The notes below the pieces were generated by a model, which saw only the letters and a program-made list of their open reading frames with translations, did no database searches and had not been told where the DNA came from. Position numbers and translations under genes: made by a program. 52,494 bases of DNA from Acidobacteriota bacterium (GTDB lineage Bacteria; Acidobacteriota; Terriglobia; Terriglobales; Acidobacteriaceae): contig JAKAFB010000015.1 in the NCBI GenBank assembly GCA_021818105.1, forward strand, positions 1 through 52,494, read 5' to 3'. How positions within the stretch are numbered: position 1 is the stretch's first letter; each line of letters opens with the position of its first letter. This document shows, in pieces, positions 27,661 through 37,698 of the stretch.

Positions 27661-29180
27661 TGTTGGCTCTCCCCATGGAGTGAAGTGCTCAGAGCGGATG
27701 CGGGCACCGTTGCAGACCCCCTCAAGGCTGTGGATCCGGCACGGTTTTCTATGGATGGAATCCAGATGGATGGAGCGAGACCCATGATCAGCATGAGCAC
27801 CGCGAGAGGCCATAGGACTACCTGTTCGCCAAGGTGGAGGTCAGGGGCTGGCTGACTGGCCAGTTCGCTCTCAGGTCCGTAGAAAAGGCGCTGCACCAGC
27901 CACAGCATGTAGGCCGCGCCCAGGATAACGCCCACGGTGGCCGCAATGGCCCAGCCGCGGCTTACTCCAGTGAAAGTGCTGGAGAGGATCAGGAACTCGC
28001 CGACAAAGCCGTTGAGCATCGGCAGGCCGATCATAGCGAGAGTGCTGATCACGAAGAGAGTCGCCATTTGTGGGACACGGCTGGCGAGACCGCCATATGC
28101 GGAGATCTGGCTGGTGCCGTAGCGAACTTCAAGGACTGCCAGCAGCAGAAAGAGGGCAGCATCAACGACGCCGTGATTGAGGATTTGGTAGATTGCTCCG
28201 TCCCAGCCGGTGAAGGTGAGCCCGTAGATGCCAAGCGTAATCAGGCTGAGATGGCTGATGGCAGCATAGGCGATGAGGCGCCAGAAGTCGCGCTGGACCA
28301 GAGCGAGACAGGCGCCATAGAGGAGGCCAATGACAGCGAGAGCGACAAGGAGTGGCGCCAGGCTGCGCGCCTGCACTGGAAACAGGCCGATGTGAAAGCG
28401 CAGCATGGAATAGAGTCCTAGCTTGCCCGCGACAACCATGGCGAGGGCCACGGGCGCCTCACTGAAGGTGTCTGCTACCCAGCCATGCAGAGGGAAGACC
28501 GGAACCTTGACGGCAAAGGCGAAGAGGAAGGCGAGTGCGACCCAGCAGAGCGCCCCGGATGGCAAAGAGCCACTGGCGATGAGAAGTCGAAGCTCGGCGA
28601 AGTTGAATGTTCCGGTGTGTGCGTAGAGCCAGAGAATGGCTACCAGCAAAGGCGCAGAGGGGATGAAGGTGAAGAGGAAGAACTTGATTGCTGCCTTCGG
28701 CCCTTCTTTGCGGCCGTACATGGCGATGAGGATAGCCATGGGGACCAGAGACAATTCCCAGAAGCCGTAGTAGAGCATGAGATCCAGCGAAATGAAGACC
28801 CCATACATGGCCGTTTGCTGCAGGAGGAATAGCGAGTAAAAGACTTTGCGGCGCTCCTTGATGGCATTCCAGCTTGCGATAACACCGACGGGCGCAAGCA
28901 GGCCCACGAGCACGACGAGCCAGAGGCTCAGCCCGTCCACCCCAACGTGATAAAAGATGGCGGGGTTCTCAATCCACGGCCGGTTGATTTCAAACTGAAA
29001 GCCATGCTGATCCAAGACAAAGTGTGCCGGCAAGTGTAACGTGAGCCCGAGGCTCACAAGCGTAGTGAGCAGGGCCAGCCAGGCAGGCAGTTTGCCGCGA
29101 TCCGGCAGCAAGGCCACTAGCACTGCACCGGCAAGAGGAGCCAGCAGGATCAACGTGAGAATTGACTCATTTATCGCCAT
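27657..29180 (-). CDS. nuoM: NADH-quinone oxidoreductase subunit M
   Basis: 507-aa antiporter-like proton-pumping subunit. Landmarks: an N-terminal Glu in [31 protein letters not shown] (helix 7-8 region), a conserved Lys shortly after in [14 protein letters not shown], and [21 protein letters not shown]. About 14 helices. Starts three bases after the nuoL stop and overlaps nuoN by four. Confidence 0.94.
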   Translation of the reverse strand: MAINESILTLILLAPLAGAVLVALLPDRGKLPAWLALLTTLVSLGLTLHLPAHFVLDQHGFQFEINRPWIENPAIFYHVGVDGLSLWLVVLVGLLAPVGVIASWNAIKERRKVFYSLFLLQQTAMYGVFISLDLMLYYGFWELSLVPMAILIAMYGRKEGPKAAIKFFLFTFIPSAPLLVAILWLYAHTGTFNFAELRLLIASGSLPSGALCWVALAFLFAFAVKVPVFPLHGWVADTFSEAPVALAMVVAGKLGLYSMLRFHIGLFPVQARSLAPLLVALAVIGLLYGACLALVQRDFWRLIAYAAISHLSLITLGIYGLTFTGWDGAIYQILNHGVVDAALFLLLAVLEVRYGTSQISAYGGLASRVPQMATLFVISTLAMIGLPMLNGFVGEFLILSSTFTGVSRGWAIAATVGVILGAAYMLWLVQRLFYGPESELASQPAPDLHLGEQVVLWPLAVLMLIMGLAPSIWIPSIENRAGSTALRGSATVPASALSTSLHGESQQ

Positions 29181-29183
29181 GTC

Positions 29184-31124
29184 TTAGTGCCCCGCCACGA
29201 TGAGGTGAATGACCGGTAGGCCCGCCAGGAGCGTGCTCCAAGGAACAAGCGCGAACAGGAGCAGCACTGCTGCGCCTACCGCCAGCCATGCCGCGTAGGA
29301 GCGAAGGTTGCCCGACTGCCAGCGTTGCAGAATGGCGCCGCCGAACGTGGCTATTGCTCCAAGCAGCCATGCGAGCCCTCCCAGCAGGCCGATATCTACG
29401 AGCCAGCCCAGTACATAGCGGGAGATGGCGAGCAGCGGCTTGACCACTGTGTAGCCGTAGAACTCGTCCACGAAGTACTTATTGAGCAGAAGCTTGTAGG
29501 GGCCGGGCATCGAAGCGGCAAGTTGCGCCGCTGCTTCCGTCTTTTGGGAATAGAGTCGATGCGCGATAAACCAGCCGATGAGGGCGACTGCCACGGCCAG
29601 CACGCTCAGCATGAGTTCCAGTTGCGCGCTGCCACCCTCCGGTATGCCGTGGCCCACGGAAGGCGCCAGATAGGAGCCGAAGTGCTCCATGCCTATCCAG
29701 CCACCGACCACAGAAAGTATAGCGAGAATCGTAAGTGGACCAAGCATGGACCAGGGGCTCTCGTGGGGGTGGACATCATGGCTGCGTGACTCGCCGAGAA
29801 ATGTGAGATACCAGAGGCGGAACATATAGAAAGCAGTGAGGAGCGCTGTTACAACGCCAACGAACCACAAAAGCTTGCCGCCTGAACCTTGGAGGAAGGC
29901 TGCGTAAAGGATTGCATCCTTGGAAAAGAATCCGGCGAAGGGGAAGAAACCCGCGATGGCGAAGACGGCTGCGGTCATGGTCCAGAAGGTAACCGGCATC
30001 TTCTTTCGCAGGCCGCCCATCTTGCGCAGATCCTGCTCACCCGCGAGGCCATGAATGACGGAGCCTGCAGCAAGGAAGAGGAGCGCCTTGAAGAAGGCGT
30101 GAGTCATGAGGTGGAAAATTGCGGCAGAGTAGGCAGCTACGCCACAGCCAAGGAACATGTATCCCAGTTGCGATATGGTGGAGTACGCGAGAACACGCTT
30201 GATGTCGTTCTGGACGAGGGCGATGGTGGCTGCAAAGAGCGCCGTGGCCGTGCCAACGACAGCAACGACACCGAGAGCAAAGGGGGATCGGTCGAAGATG
30301 GCGTGTGTGCGGGCAATCATGTAGACGCCGGCCGTAACCATGGTGGCCGCATGGATGAGGGCGGACACGGGCGTTGGGCCCTCCATGGCGTCAGGCAGCC
30401 AGATGTACAGCGGGAGTTGCGCGCTTTTTCCGGTTGCCCCCAGAAGCAGGCAGAGCGCGATGGCAGTAAGCGCACCACCTGCCCAGGCAGGACTCGCGGC
30501 GATTTTGGCACTGACCTCGCTGAAGCTCAGCGTTCCGAAATTGGCCAGCAGCAGAAACATGCCGATGAGGAAACCAAAGTCACCGATGCGGTTGACGATG
30601 AATGCCTTCTTGCCTGCGTCTGCGGCGGAGTTCTTCTTGTAGTAAAAGCCGATCAGCAGGTATGAAGCGAGGCCGACGCCCTCCCATCCCACAAACATGA
30701 GCAGAGCGTTGCCTGCCAGAACAAGCACTGTCATGAAGAAGAGGAAAAGGTTCATGTAGCTGAAGAAGCGCCAGTAGCCGTCCTCATGGCCCATGTAGGC
30801 CACAGAGTAGATGTGGATGAGGAATCCCACGCCTGTGACGACCAGCAACATGACGAGGGCCAGCTGATCGAAGACAAAGCTGAAGTCAACATGCAGGGTG
30901 CCAGCGTTAATCCATCCAATTGGGCAGGTTTCAGAATAGGGCAACGCCAAGCCTGAGCTGCTTGCCCAGACGGCGTTGAGAACCACGACGAAGGAAGCCA
31001 ACGGGGCGAGCAGGGCTACTGCAGTTACCAGCCCTTTGGGCAGATGACGGCCAAGCAGCCCGTTGATCACAAACCCGGCGAAGGGCAGCAGCGGAATCAG
31101 CCAAAGATAGAGGTGCTCGTTCAT
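29184..31124 (-). CDS. nuoL: NADH-quinone oxidoreductase subunit L
   Basis: 646 aa, the longest antiporter-like subunit, with about 16 helices and the C-terminal lateral-helix region that braces the membrane arm. Core motif [30 protein letters not shown] is present in full, as is [24 protein letters not shown] at 31124 overlaps the nuoK stop as ATGA; a longer opening to 31268 would lie inside nuoK and was rejected. Confidence 0.94.
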   Translation of the reverse strand: MNEHLYLWLIPLLPFAGFVINGLLGRHLPKGLVTAVALLAPLASFVVVLNAVWASSSGLALPYSETCPIGWINAGTLHVDFSFVFDQLALVMLLVVTGVGFLIHIYSVAYMGHEDGYWRFFSYMNLFLFFMTVLVLAGNALLMFVGWEGVGLASYLLIGFYYKKNSAADAGKKAFIVNRIGDFGFLIGMFLLLANFGTLSFSEVSAKIAASPAWAGGALTAIALCLLLGATGKSAQLPLYIWLPDAMEGPTPVSALIHAATMVTAGVYMIARTHAIFDRSPFALGVVAVVGTATALFAATIALVQNDIKRVLAYSTISQLGYMFLGCGVAAYSAAIFHLMTHAFFKALLFLAAGSVIHGLAGEQDLRKMGGLRKKMPVTFWTMTAAVFAIAGFFPFAGFFSKDAILYAAFLQGSGGKLLWFVGVVTALLTAFYMFRLWYLTFLGESRSHDVHPHESPWSMLGPLTILAILSVVGGWIGMEHFGSYLAPSVGHGIPEGGSAQLELMLSVLAVAVALIGWFIAHRLYSQKTEAAAQLAASMPGPYKLLLNKYFVDEFYGYTVVKPLLAISRYVLGWLVDIGLLGGLAWLLGAIATFGGAILQRWQSGNLRSYAAWLAVGAAVLLLFALVPWSTLLAGLPVIHLIVAGH

Positions 31125-31456
31125 AGTTTCATCAGGTCGATGCGGTCGACGGCCAAGGTAGCTCTTGCGCGAAAAACAGCAATGATGATGGCGAGGCCTA
31201 CGGCAGCTTCTGCGGCAGCGACCATCATCACAAAGAAGACAAAGATCTGGCCTTTCACCATGTGCCACTGATGGGCAAAGGTGACAAAGGAGAGGTTGAC
31301 GGCATTCAACATCAACTCAATTGACATGAAGACGGTAATCAGATTGCGTTTGATGAGAAAGCCGAGGACGCCGAGCGAGAACAGCGCTGCGCTCAACATC
31401 AGATACCAATTGAGCGGGACATCGTTCTGCAGAAGATGCGAAGAGGCAGGATTCAC
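31121..31456 (-). CDS. nuoK: NADH-quinone oxidoreductase subunit K
   Basis: 111 aa, three membrane helices, the expected size. The paired buried Glu residues appear in [12 protein letters not shown] and in [17 protein letters not shown]. The GTG start overlaps the nuoJ stop as GTGA; the C-terminus overlaps nuoL as ATGA. Confidence 0.94.
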   Translation of the reverse strand: MNPASSHLLQNDVPLNWYLMLSAALFSLGVLGFLIKRNLITVFMSIELMLNAVNLSFVTFAHQWHMVKGQIFVFFVMMVAAAEAAVGLAIIIAVFRARATLAVDRIDLMKL

Positions 31457-31965
31457 TTGCCTTCCGTCCTTTCTCCGTCGCCGCGACGGGCCAGTGCTAC
31501 TGCGCCAAGGATGGCAATGAGGATAAGTACGGACGTGACCTCAAAGGGCAGAAGAAGCTTAGTGAACAGCTCGGCGCTGAGTTGTTCAGTTGGGGTGATG
31601 CCGTCACTGAGCGATGCTGTTCCCAGGCCCTGTGCCTTGAGAACTATAGTGGCGAGTACGCCGAGAATTGCCGCTACCGCGGGAAAACCCACGGTGCGTG
31701 CAGCGCGGCTGCCCAAAGTGCGTTCCTCCTGGCCTGCGTTGAGCAGCATGACCACAAAGGTGAAGAGGACCATGATGGCACCGGCGTATACGATGACCTG
31801 GGCGGCGGCCAGGAACTCCGCGCCGAGAAGCAGATAAAGCACGGCCAGCGAGGTCATCACCACAATCAGCGATAAAGCGCTGTTGATAGGGTGGCTCTGC
31901 AACAGGAGATTGATCGCTCCCGCAAGGCAAAGACCGGCAAACAGGACAAACAGAATCAGGTGCAT
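31453..31965 (-). CDS. nuoJ: NADH-quinone oxidoreductase subunit J
   Basis: 170 aa, five helices. [27 protein letters not shown] and [21 protein letters not shown] are the family signature; the latter includes the pi-bulge helix region. ATG at 31965 gives the normal N-terminus; an opening to 32028 adds a basic, non-membrane lead and was rejected. In most operons nuoI would lie directly upstream; here a 175-bp noncoding spacer does. Confidence 0.92.
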   Translation of the reverse strand: MHLILFVLFAGLCLAGAINLLLQSHPINSALSLIVVMTSLAVLYLLLGAEFLAAAQVIVYAGAIMVLFTFVVMLLNAGQEERTLGSRAARTVGFPAVAAILGVLATIVLKAQGLGTASLSDGITPTEQLSAELFTKLLLPFEVTSVLILIAILGAVALARRGDGERTEGK

Positions 31966-32140
31966 CGTTCCGTCGCAGACTGGCGAGCGCCGGCGGCGAA
32001 ACGCCGGCAGGTTGAGGGAAGGCGGCACAGGCAGGATCGGGCTCTGTGAGGCGTCTTCCGGTTGTTATTCCGCGCAATTCCTTGCGGGCTTCCCACTGCC
32101 GCTCAACGGCTGGAGCGGCTGGAGGGCCCGCAATGCGCCG
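31966..32140 (-). other. Structured spacer where nuoI would be expected
   Basis: 175 bp between nuoH and nuoJ, in an operon whose other junctions are 4-8-base overlaps or short gaps (1-31 bp). It contains a perfect hairpin GCCGGCG (31989-31995) / CGCCGGC (32002-32008), and a nested pair: TTGCGGGC (32082-32089) / GCCCGCAA (32126-32133) enclosing CCGCTC (32099-32104) / GAGCGG (32113-32118). No ferredoxin Cys motifs are present in any frame. Possible roles are mRNA processing or segmental stability. Confidence 0.6.
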
Positions 32141-33187
32141 TTAACGATACGCAAGCCAGAGGCTTGTTCCCACAATGTTGAGGATGGCGATTGGAAGCAG
32201 GTAGCGCCATCCGAAGTTCATCAACTGGTCATAACGGAAACGCGGCAGAGTTCCGCGCACCCAGACGTAGAGAAACAGAAAGCAAAAGACCTTGAATACA
32301 AACCAGAAAATCGGCAGGATGGCTTGCAGCAGGATGTTCTGCGGCAACGGAATCAGGTTGCCGAAGGGGCTGGTCCACCCACCAAGGAAAAGCATCGTGG
32401 CGACACAGCCGACGGTGATCATGTTGGCGTACTCGGCCATGAAGAACATGGCAAATTTCATCGAACTGTATTCGGTGTGATATCCAGCGGTCAGTTCGCT
32501 CTCAGCTTCAGGCAAATCAAAAGGTGCGCGATTGGTCTCAGCAAACGCTGCCGTCAGATATATCAGGAACGCGATGATCTGCAACCCGCCGAAGATGTTC
32601 CAGGTGAGGAGGCCCTTGCCGGCCTGGCTCTCGACGATCACGCGCAGATTCAGCGACTGTGCGCGCAGCACTACACCCACGAGCGAGAGTCCAAGAGCCA
32701 ACTCGTAGCTAATGAGTTGGGCTGACGAGCGCAGCGATCCCAAAAGGGAGTACTTGTTGTTGGAAGACCATCCTGCAAGAGCGATGCCATAGACGCCAAT
32801 GGACGTGATGCCGAGGACGACAAGGAGCCCGATGTTGACATCGGAGATTTGAAAGAGATGCATGCCATTCACTGTCACTGCAGGTGAACCGAATGGAACC
32901 ACGGCGATGGAGATGAGTGCGCATCCCAGCGCGATGATGGGCGCCAGCAGGTAGAGTGGCCGGTAGACGGCTGTTGGGATGATGTCTTCTTTGAGAAATG
33001 ACTTTGCGCCATCCACAAGCGGCTGCAGGAGGCCGAACGGGCCGACACGGCTGGGTCCCCAGCGATTCTGGATGCGGCCAACGAGCTTGCGCTCCAGCAG
33101 CACGGTGTAAGCGACTCCCATCAGCAGAACCACCGTAACCACGGCCACCTTGAGCAGGCTCCAAATTACAAACTGCAAAATCGTCAC
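32141..33187 (-). CDS. nuoH: NADH-quinone oxidoreductase subunit H
   Basis: 348 aa, eight helices, forming part of the quinone chamber. LLERKLVGRIQNRWGPSRVGPFGLLQPLVDGAKSFLKED contains the signature; AETNRAPFDLPEAESELTAGYHTEYSS is the conserved acidic loop facing quinone. GTG start with GGCGGAG about seven bases upstream, 31 bp after nuoG. Confidence 0.95.
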   Translation of the reverse strand: MTILQFVIWSLLKVAVVTVVLLMGVAYTVLLERKLVGRIQNRWGPSRVGPFGLLQPLVDGAKSFLKEDIIPTAVYRPLYLLAPIIALGCALISIAVVPFGSPAVTVNGMHLFQISDVNIGLLVVLGITSIGVYGIALAGWSSNNKYSLLGSLRSSAQLISYELALGLSLVGVVLRAQSLNLRVIVESQAGKGLLTWNIFGGLQIIAFLIYLTAAFAETNRAPFDLPEAESELTAGYHTEYSSMKFAMFFMAEYANMITVGCVATMLFLGGWTSPFGNLIPLPQNILLQAILPIFWFVFKVFCFLFLYVWVRGTLPRFRYDQLMNFGWRYLLPIAILNIVGTSLWLAYR

Positions 33188-33218
33188 GAGTTCTCCGCCT
33201 CTTTTACCAAAGATGCAA

Positions 33219-35549
33219 TCAATCTGCTGCCGTGCCGGTCAGCATTGGTGAAGTCTGATGCCGTTGCAAGTCTTTCAAACCGGGACTGTAATGGCCCATG
33301 GTCCCGGAGGTAAACAGCCCGTTGTGTGCCGGAGTGACAACATCGGTCCCGGCAAGCGCCGATACTGGCACAAAGCCGGGCTCGACGGGAACGTCATTGC
33401 CCGCAAAGAGATTCATCCGGTCAAGCTTGTACGTGGGTATCAGCCTCTCAATCTCATCCAGCACCGCGAGGGGGTCAAATGGGCTAAGCTTCGGCTCAAG
33501 TCCGTTTGCAGCAAGCCACACTGCATGCCGATCCGCTTCGCCAGAGTGCGCACCGCGTGTTTGACCGAAGTCTGCTGTAACTCCCGAGCCGAAGGGTACA
33601 AGTGATTTGACGTCTACCCCCATTGCGCCTGCAAGACGAACGAGAATCTCGAAGTCAGGTTTGACGCCTGCGTGGTCTGCAGCCTTGCGCACCAGTTGCA
33701 CATCGCCAAACGCGTTCGTTGCAGTTCCCGTCTTCTCGTAGAGGCTGGCAGCAGGGAACACAACGTCAGCCAAAGCGGCAGTTTCCGTAAGGAATATATC
33801 CTGCGCAATGAGGAACGTGCTCTTGAGCGCCGCGGGGCTTACCGCCGCATGTGCGAATGGATTTGCGCCGACGATATAGAGGGCATCCAACTGGCCGGAC
33901 ATGGCAGCCTGCAGCATTTCCGGCAGTGTCTTGCCGCCTCTGGCAGGCATGCCCGGATACTCGACGTTAAAGGCGCCTGGTTGGCTGACGGGAACATAGC
34001 CCGGCAGCAGGTCAGGCAGGAGCCCCATGTCGGACGCGCCACGGGAGTTCGCGTAATCTCCCAGCAAGGCAAAGCGAACGTTGTTCCGTGTGCAACCCCA
34101 CTTGACCAGTGCTTCGATGGCTGCGCCCCGATACTCCTGGCCGAAGATGACAAGCAGGGATTCCTCTGCAAGCAAGGCTTCGCGGAAGGATGCGTCGGGG
34201 ATGACCTTATCACTGCCACCCAGGTAGTCAGTGAGCGCAGCATAGCCGTTTGCCGGCAGCCGCAGGACCGCTTTGGCCTGCCGCTCCAGTTTGATCTTCT
34301 TGTCGTTGGCCACGTAAAGGCGCGCGCGATTCAGCCGAACATTGGTGCGCAGATTCCAGGCAAGCAGCGGATGTTCTTCAGTGGGGTTGCCGCCGATGAG
34401 TAGAATGGCCGGGAATGTGAGCGTTTCACGCATGCCGGCCGCTCGACTTGGATTGCCGGCAAGAGCGCGCGCGAAACTGGCGTAATCTGCCGTTCTCTCA
34501 TGGTCAATATTGTTGGTTTGAAGAACCGTGCGAGCGAATTTCTGCAGCAGGTAATTTTCTTCGTTGGTTGTAAAGTTTGAACCGATGACACCGATGGCTG
34601 CGCCGCCCTGCGTGTCGCGAATTCCTTTGAGCTTGCCGGCAGCGAAGCGCAGCGCATGCTCCCAGGTGGTGGGCTCCAGTTTGCCATCTGTGTTGCGGAT
34701 GAGGGGCTTGCTGAGCCGTTCAGCGCTCTCGACAAAATCAAAACCGAAGCGGCCCTTAGCGCAGAGAAAGTCGTTGTTGATGCCGCTCTTGTCCCGATTA
34801 TCGGCACGGACAATTTCCGATCCGTCGCTGGACTGGCGTACCCCAAGACTCACTTTGCAGCCGTCTGCACAATGCGTGCACACGGTGGAGACGTGGTTCA
34901 TTTCCCAGGGGCGCGTCTTATATCGATAGCTACCGCTGGTGAGAGCTCCGACTGGGCACACATCGATGCACATGCCACATTGTTCGCAGTCTAATGTGTC
35001 GCCGCCATTGGGAGCGATGACAGCGCTGGCGCCGCGGTTCTGCACGCCAAGCGCCCACACATCCATGCCTTCGCCGCACATGCGGATGCACCGGTAGCAG
35101 AGAATGCATCGGGGGCGGTCATAAAAGACAGCAGGCGACCACTGCTGCTCCTCGCGGTGACGCTTGGCCTCAGCGTAGAGACTTTCGCCAGCGCCGTACT
35201 TGAACGTCATATCCTGCAGTTCGCACTCGCCGCCGGCATCGCAGACGGGGCAGTCGAGCGGGTGGTTCCCCAACAGTAGCTCTATGGTTGCCTTGCGAGC
35301 TTGGGCGATCTCCGCCGATTCAGTGATGAACACCTGTTCTTCGGCGACGGTTGTGGTGCAGGCTGTTTGCAGTTTGGGCACCTTTTCCTGGCGCACGACA
35401 CACATGCGGCAGGCTGCCTGCAGGCTGAGTCCGGGGTAATAGCAGAAAGCGGGAATTTCAATGCCTGCCTTGCGGCATGCATCGATCAGCAGCGTCCCGG
35501 CGGGAGCCGTCAGCTTTTTTCCATCGACTGTAAATGTTACGTCTGCCAT
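33219..35549 (-). CDS. nuoG: NADH-quinone oxidoreductase subunit G
   Basis: 776 aa. N-terminal 2Fe-2S domain with Cys36, 47, 50 and 64; the His96/Cys100/Cys103/Cys109 site (N5) in HPLDCPVCDAGGECELQ; a 4Fe-4S site from CILCYRC and CEQCGMCIDVCPVG (N4); then VCTHCADGCK, which supplies the N7 type Cys set at the start of a molybdopterin-oxidoreductase-like domain (about 215-700). In complex I this subunit passes electrons from NuoE/F toward NuoI. Gap of 16 bp from nuoF. Confidence 0.94.
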   Translation of the reverse strand: MADVTFTVDGKKLTAPAGTLLIDACRKAGIEIPAFCYYPGLSLQAACRMCVVRQEKVPKLQTACTTTVAEEQVFITESAEIAQARKATIELLLGNHPLDCPVCDAGGECELQDMTFKYGAGESLYAEAKRHREEQQWSPAVFYDRPRCILCYRCIRMCGEGMDVWALGVQNRGASAVIAPNGGDTLDCEQCGMCIDVCPVGALTSGSYRYKTRPWEMNHVSTVCTHCADGCKVSLGVRQSSDGSEIVRADNRDKSGINNDFLCAKGRFGFDFVESAERLSKPLIRNTDGKLEPTTWEHALRFAAGKLKGIRDTQGGAAIGVIGSNFTTNEENYLLQKFARTVLQTNNIDHERTADYASFARALAGNPSRAAGMRETLTFPAILLIGGNPTEEHPLLAWNLRTNVRLNRARLYVANDKKIKLERQAKAVLRLPANGYAALTDYLGGSDKVIPDASFREALLAEESLLVIFGQEYRGAAIEALVKWGCTRNNVRFALLGDYANSRGASDMGLLPDLLPGYVPVSQPGAFNVEYPGMPARGGKTLPEMLQAAMSGQLDALYIVGANPFAHAAVSPAALKSTFLIAQDIFLTETAALADVVFPAASLYEKTGTATNAFGDVQLVRKAADHAGVKPDFEILVRLAGAMGVDVKSLVPFGSGVTADFGQTRGAHSGEADRHAVWLAANGLEPKLSPFDPLAVLDEIERLIPTYKLDRMNLFAGNDVPVEPGFVPVSALAGTDVVTPAHNGLFTSGTMGHYSPGLKDLQRHQTSPMLTGTAAD

Positions 35550-35565
35550 GCGTCTCCAGCGCCCC

Positions 35566-36876
35566 CTACACTACGGCCACTTCAGTGTGCTTGGCGAACG
35601 GGCAGGGCTTCCCGTTCAGGTGGTCTTCAAACTCCTTGCGGAACTTCTTGACAAAGCCCAATGTGGGCATGGCCGCTGCATCGCCCAGTGGGCAGAAGGT
35701 GCGCCCCAGCATATTTTCGGCAATGTATCGGATAGTATCGATGTCCTTTTCGATACCGAAGCCGGCGTGGAAGCGCGTGAGCGACTTCTTGAGCCAGTCA
35801 GTGCCTTCACGGCAGGGAATACACCAGCCGCAGCTCTCATGCTGATAAAAGCTGATGGTGCGCAGAGCAAATTCAACAATGCAGGTGTGATCATCAATGA
35901 CGACGACGCCGCCCGAGCCCAGCATGGAGCCTGCTTTGCCAACCTGGTCAAAGTCCATCCCCAGGTTTTCGATCTCTTCGGGTAGCAGCACAGGCGTCGA
36001 GGAGCCCCCGGGGACAACAGCCTTGAGCTTGCGTCCGCCGCGCACGCCTCCCGCTACTTCGTAGATCATCTTCTTAAGGTTGTAGCCCATGGGAAGCTCG
36101 TAGACGCCGGGCCGCTCAACGTGGCCGCTTATGCCGAACAGGCGCGTTCCTCCGTTGCGCTCGGAACCTACAGCCGCATAGGATGCGCCGCCCATGGCAA
36201 TCACGTGAGGAACAGTCGCGATGGTTTCTGCATTATTGATAACCGTAGGGCCGCCGTAGAGACCGACAACAGCAGGGAAGGGTGGCTTGATGCGCGGCAC
36301 GCCCCGCTTGCCTTCGAGGGATTCCATCAGTGCGGACTCTTCGCCTACTTCATAAGCACCTGCGCCGGACTGCGTGATGACCTGGAATTCCGTGTCGGAG
36401 CCGAAAATGTTTTTCCCGAGGAAGCCCTTGGCGTAGGCATCGGCCACTGCCTTTTCCATAATTTCGAGCAGATAGCGGTATTCGCCCCGCAGATAAATGA
36501 AGCCCAGTTTGGCGCCGATGGCGAGGCCGGCAATGATTGTGCCTTCGATGACGGAGTGCGGATCGTGCAGGAAGATCAGATGGTCTTTGCAGGTGCCTGG
36601 CTCGCTCTCGTCGCCGTTGACAAGAACATACTTGGGCTTGGCGCTTTGCTTGGGAACGAAAGACCATTTAAGGCCTGTGGGGAATCCCGCGCCGCCGCGC
36701 CCACGCAGATTGCTGGCCTTCATCTCATTGATGATCCAGTCCGGTCCTTGCTCGAGACATTTTTTTGCCGCCTCATAGCCGCCGAGCTCGATGTAGCGAT
36801 CAATGTTCGCCGCACCCATGCCAAAGCGTCGGGTCACGATCTTGACTTCATCTGGATGGGAAACCAGCCTAGGCAT
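35566..36876 (-). CDS. nuoF: NADH-quinone oxidoreductase subunit F
   Basis: 436 aa; binds NADH, FMN and cluster N3. GRGGAGFPTG (59-68) is the nucleotide loop; GAGAYEVGEESALMESLEG follows; Cys349, 352, 355 (SCGWCIPCREG) and Cys395 hold the 4Fe-4S cluster. ATG at 36876 overlaps the nuoE stop by eight bases; a longer opening to 36921 lies inside nuoE and lacks family match. Confidence 0.95.
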   Translation of the reverse strand: MPRLVSHPDEVKIVTRRFGMGAANIDRYIELGGYEAAKKCLEQGPDWIINEMKASNLRGRGGAGFPTGLKWSFVPKQSAKPKYVLVNGDESEPGTCKDHLIFLHDPHSVIEGTIIAGLAIGAKLGFIYLRGEYRYLLEIMEKAVADAYAKGFLGKNIFGSDTEFQVITQSGAGAYEVGEESALMESLEGKRGVPRIKPPFPAVVGLYGGPTVINNAETIATVPHVIAMGGASYAAVGSERNGGTRLFGISGHVERPGVYELPMGYNLKKMIYEVAGGVRGGRKLKAVVPGGSSTPVLLPEEIENLGMDFDQVGKAGSMLGSGGVVVIDDHTCIVEFALRTISFYQHESCGWCIPCREGTDWLKKSLTRFHAGFGIEKDIDTIRYIAENMLGRTFCPLGDAAAMPTLGFVKKFRKEFEDHLNGKPCPFAKHTEVAVV

Positions 36877-37390
36877 GAGAAACCGTCCCTTCCGCCTTCG
36901 CCTTGCCGCGATACTCGGCAAGGATGCCCGATACGCTTTCAGGTGTCAGTTCGTCATGGAAGTCGTAATTGACCTGGATGGCAGGAGCCCAGCAGCAGGC
37001 TCCGATGCACTCCACTTCTTCGAGCGAAAACAGGCCGTCGGGCGTCACTCCCTTGTGCCCAACGCCAAGCTCATCCTGAAAGCGCTCGAACACGTCATAG
37101 GCGCCGCGGAGCATGCAGCTGATATTTGTGCAGACCTGCACGTTGTATTTTCCTGCAGGCTTGAAACGCAACATCGAGTAGTAGGTAGCTACATTGCGTA
37201 CGTCCAGCTCTGTGATACCAATGCGCTCTGCAACTTCAGCGATGACCGCGTCAGATAGGTAGCCAATCTCATCCTGCGCGTAGAGCAGCATCGGAACCAA
37301 CGCCGAACGGCGCGCCGGGTATTTTTGGACCAGCGCGTCAAAACGTGCCGCCAGCTTTGGCGAAAAGATGGTCATGGTTTCATTGCTCAT
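36869..37390 (-). CDS. nuoE: NADH-quinone oxidoreductase subunit E
   Basis: 173 aa thioredoxin-like 2Fe-2S subunit (cluster N1a). Ligands are Cys87 and Cys92 (VCTNISC), Cys128 and Cys132 (ECIGACC). ATG at 37390 overlaps the stop of the preceding 103-aa gene as ATGA, which fixes the start. Together with nuoF and nuoG it forms the complete NADH-oxidising module. Confidence 0.94.
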   Translation of the reverse strand: MSNETMTIFSPKLAARFDALVQKYPARRSALVPMLLYAQDEIGYLSDAVIAEVAERIGITELDVRNVATYYSMLRFKPAGKYNVQVCTNISCMLRGAYDVFERFQDELGVGHKGVTPDGLFSLEEVECIGACCWAPAIQVNYDFHDELTPESVSGILAEYRGKAKAEGTVSHA

Positions 37391-37698
37391 TGCATCAACT
37401 CCCGTGCCCACGCTTCTGCGGCCATGTCCATTTCTTCTTCTACTCCTCCGGTGCGCAATCGCCCGGACTCAGTCAACTCCATCATTCCGCTTCGCTCATC
37501 TTCGCGCTGCCAGGTTATCTGCGCCCCGCTGCGCTGCAAATCCAGCCATTTATCGCCATGCCGCACCGTGATGCGTTCCTCGCCTAGTTCCACGGTGGCC
37601 TGCCGATTTCCGTTCAACCCGTGTGCCGCGGTGTAGCTGCGTAGCAGTGAAGCGAGAGATACCCATAGCTCCACGAACAACTGCGCCGCCGCAACCAC
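37387..37698 (-). CDS. Small unknown protein within the nuo operon
   Basis: 103 aa, no family recognised. The GTG start shares a base with the nuoD stop (TAGTG), and its stop overlaps the nuoE start as ATGA, so it is locked into the operon at both ends, which argues strongly for a real gene. N-terminal helix of mixed hydrophobic character (AAAQLFVELWVSLASLLR), then a predicted strand-rich part (TVELGEERITVRHGDKWLDL, WQREDERSGMMELTESGRLR) and an acidic helical tail (GGVEEEMDMAAEAWARELM). No Cys, so no Fe-S cluster, and no transmembrane segment. Could be an assembly factor or accessory subunit of complex I; that is inference from position. Confidence 0.72.
   Translation of the reverse strand: MVAAAQLFVELWVSLASLLRSYTAAHGLNGNRQATVELGEERITVRHGDKWLDLQRSGAQITWQREDERSGMMELTESGRLRTGGVEEEMDMAAEAWARELMQ

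Noticed and set aside
31966..32140. A nuoI remnant, because one frame after the nuoH stop stays open through the spacer
   Set aside because: The frame lacks any CxxCxxC ferredoxin motif and resembles nothing in NuoI; an open frame of this length is common at this GC content.
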